Assembly: GCF_023091155.1 (NCBI RefSeq)
Contig: NZ_JAHWXK010000001.1
Span: 2,946,418 to 3,010,417 of the forward strand
From: Microbacterium sufflavum
GTDB lineage: Bacteria; Actinomycetota; Actinomycetes; Actinomycetales; Microbacteriaceae
Reading direction: 5' to 3'
Length of the DNA stretch: 64,000 nucleotides
This document shows positions 29,923 to 37,849 of the stretch, one piece after another. A model generated the notes under the pieces. That model saw only the letters and a list, made by a program, of their open reading frames with translations. It did not search any database and had not been told where the DNA came from. Each line of letters opens with the position of its first letter. Within the stretch, counting starts at the first letter, position 1. Position numbers and translations under genes: made by a program.

Positions 29923-30617
29923 GCCTCCCACCCCCGCACGGCATGCGAACCGGCGACCGCGACCAGCTCCGCGGCGGACATGTCCGTCGCCGAGGACCAT
30001 CGGACGATCTCGTCTCGGGCGGGTCCGGTGCCACCGAAGTACGTCACCTCGGCGCCGACCGGGGCCTCCGTGCCCTCCAGATCGACGACGCAGACGTCCA
30101 TGGCCACGCGGCCGACGATCGGGCGGAGGATGCCGTCCACCTCGACCAGGGCGACGTTGCCGAGCGCGCGCACGATGCCCTGGGCGTACCCTCCGGTCAC
30201 GAGCGCGACCGTGGTGTCGCCCGACGCGCGGAACGTGTAGCCGTAGGAGACGGCGTCGCCCGCGCGCAGCGGCTTGGTCGACATCACGCGTCCCGTCAGC
30301 CGCAGGACCGGTGTCGCGTCATGATTGCTGCCGGGGAGGCCGTAGAGGATCGACGGGTCGATGTCCGGTTCCCCCGTGGTGACCCCGGCGATGCCCTCCA
30401 GCCGCAGCATCTCCACCTCGCCCTCGCTGTCCACGCGCACCTCGCGGGCACCGGCCACCGTCACGGCGTGGGCCACGGCGAGCAGCCCGTGACCCCAGGC
30501 GTCGCGGCGCAGGTCTGCTCGCTCTCCCCCCTCGCGGACGGCCGCAACCGCTGCGGCGGTGAGGGCGGAGCGGGAGATCAGCGCCCGCGGAAGCGCACTC
30601 GAGGTCGTGTCACACAC
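29919..30617 (-). CDS. Alanine racemase-like protein B (C-terminal domain intact, barrel mostly deleted, PLP lysine replaced)
   Basis: 232 residues from the GTG at 30617, 7 nt after a TAGGCT -10 hexamer. The N-terminus keeps the first strand but reads ADLRRDAWGHG where racemases have VVKADAYGHG, so the PLP lysine is arginine (R37). Only about 50 residues then separate this from the barrel-exit motif SILYGLPGSN, meaning most of the TIM barrel is gone. The C-terminal domain is canonical: AGDAVSYGYTFRA with the catalytic-type tyrosine (Y125), LVTGGYAQGIVR, and PIVGRVAMDVCVVDL with the MD pair (173-174). It precedes and overlaps the partner gene by 4 nt, suggesting equal synthesis and a shared complex. 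Annotation as 'alanine racemase C-terminal domain protein' would hide this. Confidence 0.82.
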   Translation of the reverse strand: MCDTTSSALPRALISRSALTAAAVAAVREGGERADLRRDAWGHGLLAVAHAVTVAGAREVRVDSEGEVEMLRLEGIAGVTTGEPDIDPSILYGLPGSNHDATPVLRLTGRVMSTKPLRAGDAVSYGYTFRASGDTTVALVTGGYAQGIVRALGNVALVEVDGILRPIVGRVAMDVCVVDLEGTEAPVGAEVTYFGGTGPARDEIVRWSSATDMSAAELVAVAGSHAVRGWEA

Positions 30618-30624
30618 GTGATCC

Positions 30625-30630
30625 AGCCTA
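30625..30630 (-). promoter_or_regulatory. -10 hexamer for the racemase-like operon
   Basis: On the minus strand TAGGCT is followed by 7 nt and the GTG start, the spacing of a leaderless transcript. Confidence 0.55.
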
Positions 30631-30665
30631 GCTTCGTGTTCCGGGATCCCGGTGTGACTCCCCCG

Positions 30666-30671
30666 TAGACT
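30666..30671 (+). promoter_or_regulatory. -10 hexamer for the ATP-grasp gene
   Basis: TAGACT lies 28 nt before the ATG at 30700 and is followed by a GGAG ribosome site. It faces away from the racemase promoter; the two -10 elements are about 35 bp apart. Confidence 0.45.
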
Positions 30672-30699
30672 GGACGGCATCCCCAACCCCCGGAGCTCC

Positions 30700-31716
30700 A
30701 TGACTCGTCTTTCTCTCGCGCCCCGCATCCGCTACCTCCTCGGCCGCGCCCGTCGCATCGACGTCGGCTCCGTCGTCGAGCGAGCGAAGGAGGCCTCTGC
30801 ACAGCACCACAAGCCCGTCCCGACGATCGTCGTGGACATGCTGTGGTCCGCCGCGCGGCACAACGTGGGGTTCCAGGACTACATCGACTACGACTTCGCG
30901 ATGCTCACCCGTGCCGAGCGCGACACCTACATGACGCACCCCGTGTCGAACCAGCTCTCCCAGAAGTACGACCACCCGGACTTCCGGTGGATCTTCCAGG
31001 ACAAGATCGAGTTCAACCGGAAGTTCTCCGAGCACCTCCATCGCGAGTGGCTGGTGGTCGAAGAGGGCAACGCCGCCGAGGTGCGCGCGCTCACGGAACG
31101 CCTGGGGACCATCGTCACCAAGGAGCCGGTCGGTCAGGCGGGCACCGGTGTGCACCGGTACCACGCGGCCGATATCGACGACTGGGATGCCTTCCACCGC
31201 GGGCTGCTGAGTCGCGGCGAGCTCCTCATCGAAGAGGTCATCCGACAGCACGACGACCTCGCCGCCGTCTGCCCTGGCACCGTGAACACGACCCGCATCA
31301 CCGCGTTCTTCGACGGCGAGAAGGCGCACATCCTCGCGATGGCACAGAAGTTCGGGCGGGGCGCCGTGAGCGATCAGATGACCTTCGGGGGCTTCTACAC
31401 GATGCTCGACGAGAACGGACACGCGGTCGGCGCGGGGTACGACTCGCACGGCCACGTGCACGAGACGCACCCGGACTCGGGCTTCCGCATCGCGGACTTC
31501 CAGCTGCCCTTCATGGACGAGGTGCGAGCCTTCATCGACCGGGTGGCCAGGGTCGTGCCCGAGGTGCAGTACGTCGGCTGGGACGTCGTCGTCACGCCGG
31601 ACGGTCCCGTGCTCGTCGAGGGCAACTGGGGCGCCGGCGTGTACGAGAACAAGCCCAGCGTCACCGGGATCCGCACCGGCCACAAGCCGCGCTACCGCGA
31701 GGTCATCGGGTTCTGA
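30700..31716 (+). CDS. ATP-grasp domain protein of the sugar-transfer-associated type
   Basis: 338 residues. It matches the 'sugar-transfer associated ATP-grasp' family: an N-terminal helical region (residues 1-100), then the ATP-grasp fold with GTIVTKEPVGQAGTGVHRY as a nucleotide loop, LLIEEVIRQHDDLAAV as the strand with the ATP-contacting glutamates, and VGWDVVVTPDGPVLVEGNWGA with the metal-binding residues. ATP-grasp enzymes ligate a carboxylate to an amine or other nucleophile; the substrates of this subgroup are mostly unknown. It is divergent from the racemase-like pair, with 82 bp between the start codons, so a shared role in cell-envelope amino-acid chemistry is possible but unproven. 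Confidence 0.8.
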   Translation: MTRLSLAPRIRYLLGRARRIDVGSVVERAKEASAQHHKPVPTIVVDMLWSAARHNVGFQDYIDYDFAMLTRAERDTYMTHPVSNQLSQKYDHPDFRWIFQDKIEFNRKFSEHLHREWLVVEEGNAAEVRALTERLGTIVTKEPVGQAGTGVHRYHAADIDDWDAFHRGLLSRGELLIEEVIRQHDDLAAVCPGTVNTTRITAFFDGEKAHILAMAQKFGRGAVSDQMTFGGFYTMLDENGHAVGAGYDSHGHVHETHPDSGFRIADFQLPFMDEVRAFIDRVARVVPEVQYVGWDVVVTPDGPVLVEGNWGAGVYENKPSVTGIRTGHKPRYREVIGF

Positions 31717-31726
31717 CCACCACGAC

Positions 31727-31758
31727 AGAACGCCCCCGGATTCCTCCGGGGGCGTTCT
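31727..31758. terminator. Strong hairpin between ATP-grasp and CofE-like genes
   Basis: A perfect 13-bp stem (31727-31739 with 31746-31758) with a 6-nt loop follows the ATP-grasp stop and can serve both convergent genes. Confidence 0.75.
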
Positions 31759-31773
31759 CGTCGAACCAGCAGA

Positions 31774-32466
31774 TCAGACCGCGCGGACGATGCCGAGCGG
31801 CGTGGACTCCAGTCCCTGGCCGAGCGGATTGTCGCCGAGGATCTTCACCAGCCGGGCTTCGCCGGCCTTGTCGAGCGTCGATCCGAGGATGTTGCCGCCG
31901 AGGTCGTTGATGTCCACCACCGCGACCTCCACCTGCCCACCGAGCAGGCCCTTGAGCCGTGCTGCGACGCCGTCCGGGTCCTTCGGGCCGAGCACCACGG
32001 CCTGGTTGTACGGCGGGATCGTGTGCTTGGTGGGGCCATCGATCGCGCGCGCCTTGTCCCCGGCGATGCGATAGAAGTCACCCTTTCGTCCGAACGCCTT
32101 GGTGACCGCGGAGACGGCGGCGGCGAACAGGATACGCGGCGTGCCGCACTCCCGCAGGGCCATCTCCATGGTCTCGGGCATGCCGAGCCCGATGCCGTAG
32201 GGCGTGCGCGTGACGTACTTCGAGAGGAACAGCGCGAGCTTGCGCGGCGTGATCTCGTCCAGGCGGTACGACCGACCCTGCGTGATCGCCACGATCTTCT
32301 CCGTGACGAACAGCAGGTCTCCCGGCTGCACGGCGTCCTTCGCGTATTCGGTGATGACCGCGTCGAGGTCGTCGTCCGGCATCACCACGCGGGTGCGCAA
32401 CGGGATGCGCGCGTAGCTCGTGCCGTCGACGCTGGTCTCGAGCGCCTTGCCCTCGTTCGCCTGCAT
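31774..32466 (-). CDS. CofE-like (coenzyme F420:L-glutamate ligase family) protein
   Basis: 230 residues from the ATG at 32466, which overlaps the sigma factor stop (TGATG). It resembles the CofE fold: PGDLLFVTEKIVAITQGR matches the GD-x3-VS-K-x4-GR region of F420-0:gamma-glutamyl ligases, and AVVDINDLGGNILG resembles the metal-binding DTFG-type region. True CofE adds glutamates to F420-0. No other F420 biosynthesis gene is in this window, so the substrate may be different. Tight coupling to the primary sigma factor gene implies a housekeeping role. Confidence 0.75.
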   Translation of the reverse strand: MQANEGKALETSVDGTSYARIPLRTRVVMPDDDLDAVITEYAKDAVQPGDLLFVTEKIVAITQGRSYRLDEITPRKLALFLSKYVTRTPYGIGLGMPETMEMALRECGTPRILFAAAVSAVTKAFGRKGDFYRIAGDKARAIDGPTKHTIPPYNQAVVLGPKDPDGVAARLKGLLGGQVEVAVVDINDLGGNILGSTLDKAGEARLVKILGDNPLGQGLESTPLGIVRAV

Positions 32467-33704
32467 CACTCGAGGTAGTCCCGCAGCGACTGCGAGCGGC
32501 TCGGGTGGCGCAGCTTCGCCATCGTCTTCGACTCGATCTGACGGATCCGCTCACGCGTCACGCCGAACGTGTCACCGATCTGGTCGAGCGTCTTGGGCTG
32601 ACCGTCGCCGAGGCCGAAGCGCATGCGGATCACGCCCGCCTCCCGCTCCGAGAGCGAGTCGAGCAGCTGCTCGAGCTGGCGCTGCAGCATCGTGAAGCCC
32701 ACGGCATCGGCGGGGACGACCGCCTCGGTGTCCTCGATCAGGTCACCGAACTCGCTGTCGCCGTCCTCACCGAGCGGAGTGTGCAGGGAGATGGGCTCAC
32801 GGCCGTACTTCTGCACCTCCACGACCTTCTCCGGGGTCATGTCGAGCTCGCGGCTCAGCTCCTCCGGGGTGGGCTCACGACCCAGGTCCTGCAGCATCTG
32901 CCGCTGCACGCGGGCGAGCTTGTTGATGACCTCGACCATGTGCACGGGGATGCGGATCGTGCGGGCCTGGTCGGCCATGGCGCGCGTGATCGCCTGACGG
33001 ATCCACCAGGTCGCATAGGTCGAGAACTTGAAGCCCTTGGTGTAGTCGAACTTCTCGACGGCGCGGATCAGACCGAGGTTTCCCTCCTGGATCAGGTCGA
33101 GGAACTGCATGCCGCGACCGGTGTACCGCTTGGCGAGCGAGACGACGAGCCGCAGGTTCGCGCCGAGCAGGTGGCTCTTGGCTCGCTGGCCGTCGCGGGC
33201 GACCCACTGGAGGTCGAGACCCAACTGACTCGACTTCTCGGCCGGGGTCATCGCGGACAGCTTCTCCTCGGCGAACAGACCCGCCTCGATGCGCATCGCG
33301 AGCTCGACCTCTTCGGCCGCGTTCAGCAGCGCGACCTTTCCGATCTGCTTCAGGTAGTCCTTGACGGGGTCGGCCGTGGCGCCGGTGATCTGCGTCGAGT
33401 AGACGGGGACGTCCTCGTCGTCGTTCGACGAGATGACGATCGCGCCGGTGGGCAGCGGCTCGGTGAACGCCGGCTTGGCGTCCTCCTCCTCGTCGTCCCC
33501 CGCGCTCTCCTCGGCGGAATCGGTCGCGGCGTCGTCTTCCTCGACGACCTCCTCCGACTTCTTCTTCTTCGCCGCGCCGCGCTTGGCGGCACCGCGCTTG
33601 GCGGGCGCTGCCTCGTCGAGGTTCTCGACCTCGATCTCCTCGTCGGGCGTGGGTTCTTCGGCGGCCTTCTTCGTCCGTGTGTTCTTCGTCGTGGCAGGAG
33701 TCAC
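32466..33704 (-). CDS. sigA: RNA polymerase primary sigma factor
   Basis: 412 residues, GTG start with AAAGG upstream. The N-terminal 100 residues are charged and disordered (lysine runs followed by acidic runs), as in actinobacterial SigA/HrdB. Region 1.2 begins [16 protein letters not shown], region 2 contains [19 protein letters not shown] and [16 protein letters not shown], and region 4 ends [20 protein letters not shown]. It directs RNA polymerase to housekeeping promoters, including the TANNNT hexamers seen across this window. The stop overlaps the CofE-like gene start. Confidence 0.97.
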   Translation of the reverse strand: MTPATTKNTRTKKAAEEPTPDEEIEVENLDEAAPAKRGAAKRGAAKKKKSEEVVEEDDAATDSAEESAGDDEEEDAKPAFTEPLPTGAIVISSNDDEDVPVYSTQITGATADPVKDYLKQIGKVALLNAAEEVELAMRIEAGLFAEEKLSAMTPAEKSSQLGLDLQWVARDGQRAKSHLLGANLRLVVSLAKRYTGRGMQFLDLIQEGNLGLIRAVEKFDYTKGFKFSTYATWWIRQAITRAMADQARTIRIPVHMVEVINKLARVQRQMLQDLGREPTPEELSRELDMTPEKVVEVQKYGREPISLHTPLGEDGDSEFGDLIEDTEAVVPADAVGFTMLQRQLEQLLDSLSEREAGVIRMRFGLGDGQPKTLDQIGDTFGVTRERIRQIESKTMAKLRHPSRSQSLRDYLE

Positions 33705-33765
33705 GTTTCGCCTTTCACGGAGCCGATCACGGGCCCCGGGACATTTCGGACACTAGTAAGACCCT

Positions 33766-33771
33766 TGTCAA
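33766..33771 (-). promoter_or_regulatory. Possible -35 element and nearby palindrome upstream of sigA
   Basis: On the minus strand TTGACA lies 62 nt before the sigA start; no convincing -10 follows at 17 nt. Further upstream the 10-bp palindrome CACACGTGTG (33823-33832) sits in the 168-bp gap to the PAC2 gene. No other element is seen in this gap. Confidence 0.3.
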
Positions 33772-33872
33772 GTCCGGAGTTCGAAAACGCCGATTGACAA
33801 CGGGTCGGACTCCTAGTATCGCACACGTGTGGCGCTCCGGATGCAATCCGGCGAAGTTCGGGTCGATCCTGC

Positions 33873-34814
33873 TCAGCCGCGGCCGGGCTTGTCCTCGTCG
33901 CCCGACGGTCGCGTGGCCAGGTAGCGCTCGAGCTCCGCCGCCAGCTCGTCCGCGCTCGGCAGGTCGCGCTCGCTGAACCCGCCCTCGTCGTAGCTGTCGT
34001 CCTCGGGGTCGCGGCCTGCCATGTAGGCGTCGTAGCGGCGCTCCAGGTTGTGGACCATCTGCTGCAGCTCGTCGTTCGCCGCGACCTGCTCGTCCACCCT
34101 GGCGATGTAGTCCTCCCGGCGCTCGCGCACGGCGTCGAGCATGAGCACCAGTCCCGTGGATGCCATGAGCTTCTCGGCCGCAGCGCTGACCGCGTCGGGG
34201 TTCTCCGTCTCGGCGAGGTAGTGAGGCACGAGCAGCACGAAGCCCACCACTCGTTCGCCGCGCTCGGCGAAACGGAACTCCAGCAGATGCCCCGCGGTCG
34301 CCGGCACCTGCGTACGCGGGCGCCACACCGAGTGCGAGACCACGAGGTCACGGCGGTTGCCGCTCACCGTCGTGCCGATGGGGCGGGTATGCGGCACGGG
34401 CATGGCGATCGAATGCACCCAGTGCAGTCCGGATGCCTCGTACTCCGCGGCGAGGTCGAGCACGGTCTCGGCGAAGGCGTTCCACGCGAAGTCCGGTTCG
34501 TAGCCCGCGAGGAGGAGGAACGGGCGACCGAGGGCGTCCGTCGCGAGCGAGAGCTCCAGCCGAGGCGGCCGGAACTCGGTGAGGTGGTCCTGATCGAAGG
34601 AGATCACCGGACGGCGGGCCCGGTAGTCGAGGAGCACATCGTTGTCGAAGATCACGAGCGGCTGCGGAGATGTGGACTCGCGGAGGTGGTCGATCAGTCC
34701 GGACACCGCGCTCCCGGCATCCGTGAAGCCGGTCAGGAGCACGACGAGGGGCAGTCCGTGCGGCACCGTCGGCGCGTTCGCGACGCGTTCGTGGATCTCT
34801 CCGGAGAAGGGCAT
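33873..34814 (-). CDS. PAC2 family protein
   Basis: 313 residues. It matches the PAC2 (proteasome assembly chaperone-like) family of actinobacteria: LPLVVLLTGFTDAGSAVSGLIDHL at the start, LSLATDALGRPFLLLAGYEPDFAWNAF, then THSV-type strands. The C-terminal 60 residues are acidic and probably disordered. The function in bacteria is not established. The ATG lies 6 nt after a TAGCAT hexamer (34821-34826, minus strand), indicating a leaderless message. It is divergent from the aminopeptidase gene. Confidence 0.85.
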   Translation of the reverse strand: MPFSGEIHERVANAPTVPHGLPLVVLLTGFTDAGSAVSGLIDHLRESTSPQPLVIFDNDVLLDYRARRPVISFDQDHLTEFRPPRLELSLATDALGRPFLLLAGYEPDFAWNAFAETVLDLAAEYEASGLHWVHSIAMPVPHTRPIGTTVSGNRRDLVVSHSVWRPRTQVPATAGHLLEFRFAERGERVVGFVLLVPHYLAETENPDAVSAAAEKLMASTGLVLMLDAVRERREDYIARVDEQVAANDELQQMVHNLERRYDAYMAGRDPEDDSYDEGGFSERDLPSADELAAELERYLATRPSGDEDKPGRG

Positions 34815-34915
34815 GACTCCATGCTACGAGCAGGTCCCGACGAGGGGCCCCGGGCCGTCTCGCTGAGAGCGAACACGCGGGGGCACGCGGGGCCGCCCGG
34901 TCGCAGAGGTCCTCC

Positions 34916-34921
34916 TAGGAT
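34916..34921 (+). promoter_or_regulatory. -10 hexamer for leaderless pepA transcript
   Basis: TAGGAT is followed by exactly 7 nt and the ATG at 34929. The intervening GGAGAG is too close to the start to act as a normal ribosome site. Confidence 0.5.
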
Positions 34922-34928
34922 GGAGAGC

Positions 34929-36404
34929 ATGACGCTTCCCGTGCTCTCGCACACCACCGATCAGTTCCCCGGAAGCGCTGCCGATGCCGCAGTGCTCGTC
35001 GTTCCCGATCTCTCGGATTCGGCCGAGTCGCTGGAGGCCTACCCCGGCCTCGCCGAGGTCCTCGAAGGCATCGGGTTCACCGGTGCCGCCGGATCGTTCG
35101 CCCGCGTGTACGCGCCCGACGTCTCCACCCTGCCGTTCGCCGTCGTCGGTGCCGGGAAGAGCATCGACGACGCCGCGATCCGCAGCGCCGCCGGTGTCGC
35201 CCTCCGCTCGCTGACCGGGTTCCCGCACGTCGCGCTCGGGCTCGCCTCCGGCCTCGACGGCCACGCCGCCGCCGCCGCCGAGGGGGCCGTGCTCGGCGGT
35301 CACCGCTTCGACGGCTACCACACCGAGAAGGGCAAGGCGCGCGCCGAACGGATCACCGTCCACGCGGACCTCGACGACGAGACGATCACCCGAGCGCAGA
35401 CCCTGGGCGAAGCCGTCGCGCTGATCAAGGATCTGGTGAACGTCCCCGCGGAGTGGCAGAGCCCCGCGCAGCTCGCGCAGAGCGCGGCCGACAGCGTCGC
35501 CGAGCTCGATGTCACCGTCGACATCTTCGACGAGGCCGCGCTGGCGGAGCAGGGCTTCGGCGGAATCCTCGGGGTCGGGCAGGGGTCCGACCGGCCGCCG
35601 CGTCTGGTCCGCCTCGACTACTCCCCCGCAGACGCCGTGCGGCACCTCGCCCTGGTCGGCAAGGGCATCACGTTCGACACCGGTGGCCTCTCCCTCAAGC
35701 CGGCCGCCTCGATGGTGGGCATGAAGTTCGACATGGCCGGGGCCGCGACGTCCCTGGCCGCCCTTCGCGCCATCGCCCGGCTCGGGCTCCCGGTGCGCGT
35801 CACCGCCTGGCTCTGCATCACCGACAACATGCCGTCCGGCCGGGCCCTGCGCCCCGGTGATGTCATCCGCATCCTCGACGGCACGACGGTCGAGGTGCAG
35901 AACACCGACGCCGAAGGGCGCCTGGTCCTCGCCGACGGCCTGGTCGCCGCCAGCCGAGAGCACCCCGACGTCATCATCGACGTCGCGACGCTGACCGGTG
36001 CGATCGTCGCCGCCCTCGGACACCGGCACACGGGCGTGTTCGGCGACGACGAGACGGTGACGCGGTTCCTCGCCGCGGCGGAGCAGACCGGAGAGCCCGC
36101 CTGGCACATGCCGCTGCCCTCGTACATGGAGGAGTCCCTCGAGTCGCCGATCGCCGACCTGCAGAACGCGAACATGGGCGACCGGATGGGCGGCGCCTCG
36201 TTCGCCGGTCTGTTCCTGCGACGCTTCGTCGGACCGGTCTCGGACGCCGAGGACGCCGCCCGCATCCCCTGGGTGCACCTCGACATCGCGGGCTCCGGCG
36301 AACACGCCGGTGCGCCGTACGGCTTCACGGAGAAGGGTCCAACGGGGGCGATGGTCCGATCGATCGTCGCCTTCGCCGAAGCAGCATCCCACACGGAGGC
36401 ATAA
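34929..36404 (+). CDS. pepA: Leucyl aminopeptidase (M17)
   Basis: 491 residues from the ATG at 34929; an ATG 9 nt upstream is less likely because it would fall before the inferred transcript start. The M17 catalytic domain shows LVGKGITFDTGGLSLKP with metal-binding residues and the family signature NTDAEGRLVLADGL with two more metal ligands and the catalytic arginine. It removes N-terminal leucine and similar residues from peptides as a hexamer with two divalent metals. The gene ends 5 nt before lpdA, so the two are probably cotranscribed. Confidence 0.94.
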   Translation: MTLPVLSHTTDQFPGSAADAAVLVVPDLSDSAESLEAYPGLAEVLEGIGFTGAAGSFARVYAPDVSTLPFAVVGAGKSIDDAAIRSAAGVALRSLTGFPHVALGLASGLDGHAAAAAEGAVLGGHRFDGYHTEKGKARAERITVHADLDDETITRAQTLGEAVALIKDLVNVPAEWQSPAQLAQSAADSVAELDVTVDIFDEAALAEQGFGGILGVGQGSDRPPRLVRLDYSPADAVRHLALVGKGITFDTGGLSLKPAASMVGMKFDMAGAATSLAALRAIARLGLPVRVTAWLCITDNMPSGRALRPGDVIRILDGTTVEVQNTDAEGRLVLADGLVAASREHPDVIIDVATLTGAIVAALGHRHTGVFGDDETVTRFLAAAEQTGEPAWHMPLPSYMEESLESPIADLQNANMGDRMGGASFAGLFLRRFVGPVSDAEDAARIPWVHLDIAGSGEHAGAPYGFTEKGPTGAMVRSIVAFAEAASHTEA

Positions 36405-36409
36405 CACCG

Positions 36410-37783
36410 ATGACAACCCACACCTTCGACATCGTCGTGCTCGGCGGTGGCAGCGGCGGCTACGCGGCCGCGCTGCGCGCCAGCGAACTCGGCAAGTCGG
36501 TCGCGCTGATCGAGAAGGACAAGGTCGGAGGCACCTGTCTGCACCGCGGCTGCATCCCGACCAAAGCGCTGCTGCACGCGGCGGAGGTGGCGGAGCATGT
36601 GCGCGACGCCGCAGCGGTGGGGATCTCGGCCACCCTCGACGGCATCGACGCGCCGGGCGTGCGTGCATACCGCGAGGGCATCGTCGCGAAGAAGTACAAG
36701 GGGCTCGAGGGCCTCGTCAAGGCGCGTGGCATCACCACGGTCACCGGGACGGGACGGCTCAACGCAGACCGGAGCGTCAGCGTCGGCGACGACGTGTACG
36801 TCGGGACGGACGTCGTGCTCGCCACCGGCTCGTACAGCCGCACGCTTCCCGGGCTCGACATCGGCGGCCGCATCCTGACCAGCGAGCAGGCGCTCGCGCT
36901 CGATGTGATCCCCGAGCGCGTCATCGTGCTCGGCGGCGGTGTGATCGGCGTGGAGTTCGCGAGCGTCTGGTGCTCCTTCGGTGTCGAGGTCACGATCGTC
37001 GAGGCGCTGCCGCACCTCGTGCCGAACGAGGACATCGCGATGAGCAAGGGGCTCGAGCGCGCGTTCCGGCGCCGCGGCATCAAGTACTCGCTCGGAGTGC
37101 GGTTCCAGCAGGCCACCCAGGACGACACGTCCGTCAGCGTGACCCTCGAGAACGGCACGGAGCTCACCGCGGACTACCTGCTCGTCGCAGTCGGTCGCGG
37201 TCCCGCCACGGCCGATCTGGGCTTCGAGGAGGCGGGCGTCGTCCTCGACCGCGGATTCGTCACGGTCGACGAGGAACTGCGCACCGGGGTTCCCGGGGTG
37301 TGGGCCGTCGGCGACATCGTCCCAGGACTCCAGCTCGCCCACCGGGGCTTCCAGCAGGGCATCGCGGTGGCCGAGCGCATCGCCGGCCTCTCCCCCGCGA
37401 CGGTCCCCGACGTGCAGATCCCGAAGGTCACGTACTCCAGCCCCGAGGTCGCCTCGGTCGGGCTGACCGAGGAGGCGGCCGTGGCCGCGCACGGCGCCGA
37501 CGCGGTGTCGTCCTACGAGTACAACCTCGCCGGCAATGGCAAGAGCGAGATCATCGGAACGGGCGGCCTCGTCAAGGTCGTCCGCCAGAAGGACGGCCCG
37601 GTGCTCGGCGTGCATCTGATCGGTGACCGCGTCGGCGAGCTCATCACCGAGGGTCAGCTCGCTGTGGCCTGGGAGGCGCACCCCGAGGACATCGCTCCGC
37701 TCATCCATGCGCACCCCACGCAGAGCGAAGCGCTCGGCGAGGCCTTCCTCGCGCTGGCCGGAAAGCCCCTGCACGCCCTCTGA
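36410..37783 (+). CDS. lpdA: Dihydrolipoyl dehydrogenase
   Basis: 457 residues. The FAD loop is VVLGGGSGGYAAALRASELG, the redox disulfide is in GGTCLHRGCIPTKALLH, the NAD loop is VIVLGGGVIGVEFASVW, and the C-terminal active-site region is WEAHPEDIAPLIHAHPTQSE with the catalytic His-Glu pair. It reoxidises dihydrolipoamide of the 2-oxoacid dehydrogenase complexes with NAD+. It is followed 66 bp later by the E2 gene sucB, matching its role as E3. Confidence 0.96.
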   Translation: MTTHTFDIVVLGGGSGGYAAALRASELGKSVALIEKDKVGGTCLHRGCIPTKALLHAAEVAEHVRDAAAVGISATLDGIDAPGVRAYREGIVAKKYKGLEGLVKARGITTVTGTGRLNADRSVSVGDDVYVGTDVVLATGSYSRTLPGLDIGGRILTSEQALALDVIPERVIVLGGGVIGVEFASVWCSFGVEVTIVEALPHLVPNEDIAMSKGLERAFRRRGIKYSLGVRFQQATQDDTSVSVTLENGTELTADYLLVAVGRGPATADLGFEEAGVVLDRGFVTVDEELRTGVPGVWAVGDIVPGLQLAHRGFQQGIAVAERIAGLSPATVPDVQIPKVTYSSPEVASVGLTEEAAVAAHGADAVSSYEYNLAGNGKSEIIGTGGLVKVVRQKDGPVLGVHLIGDRVGELITEGQLAVAWEAHPEDIAPLIHAHPTQSEALGEAFLALAGKPLHAL

Positions 37784-37806
37784 GCACCAACCGGTGCCCG
37801 AGTCAC

Positions 37807-37812
37807 TAAGCT
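37807..37812 (+). promoter_or_regulatory. -10 hexamer of sucB
   Basis: TAAGCT lies about 37 nt before the sucB ATG; the message has a leader with GAAGGAG at 7-nt spacing. This shows sucB has its own promoter besides any read-through from lpdA. Confidence 0.45.
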
Positions 37813-37849
37813 AGACAAGCGTCATACAACTTCTGAAGGAGACTCAGTC

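Noticed and set aside
28882..30617. Racemase pair as one gene broken by a frameshift
   Set aside because: Both reading frames carry their own start, and protein B has its own degenerate N-terminal motif (LRRDAWGHG). The upstream gene carries the C-terminal half, so the order is wrong for a simple split.
33823..33832. CACACGTGTG palindrome upstream of sigA as an operator
   Set aside because: Only 10 bp, not extended by flanking symmetry, and far from the sigA start; too likely by chance to list as a finding.
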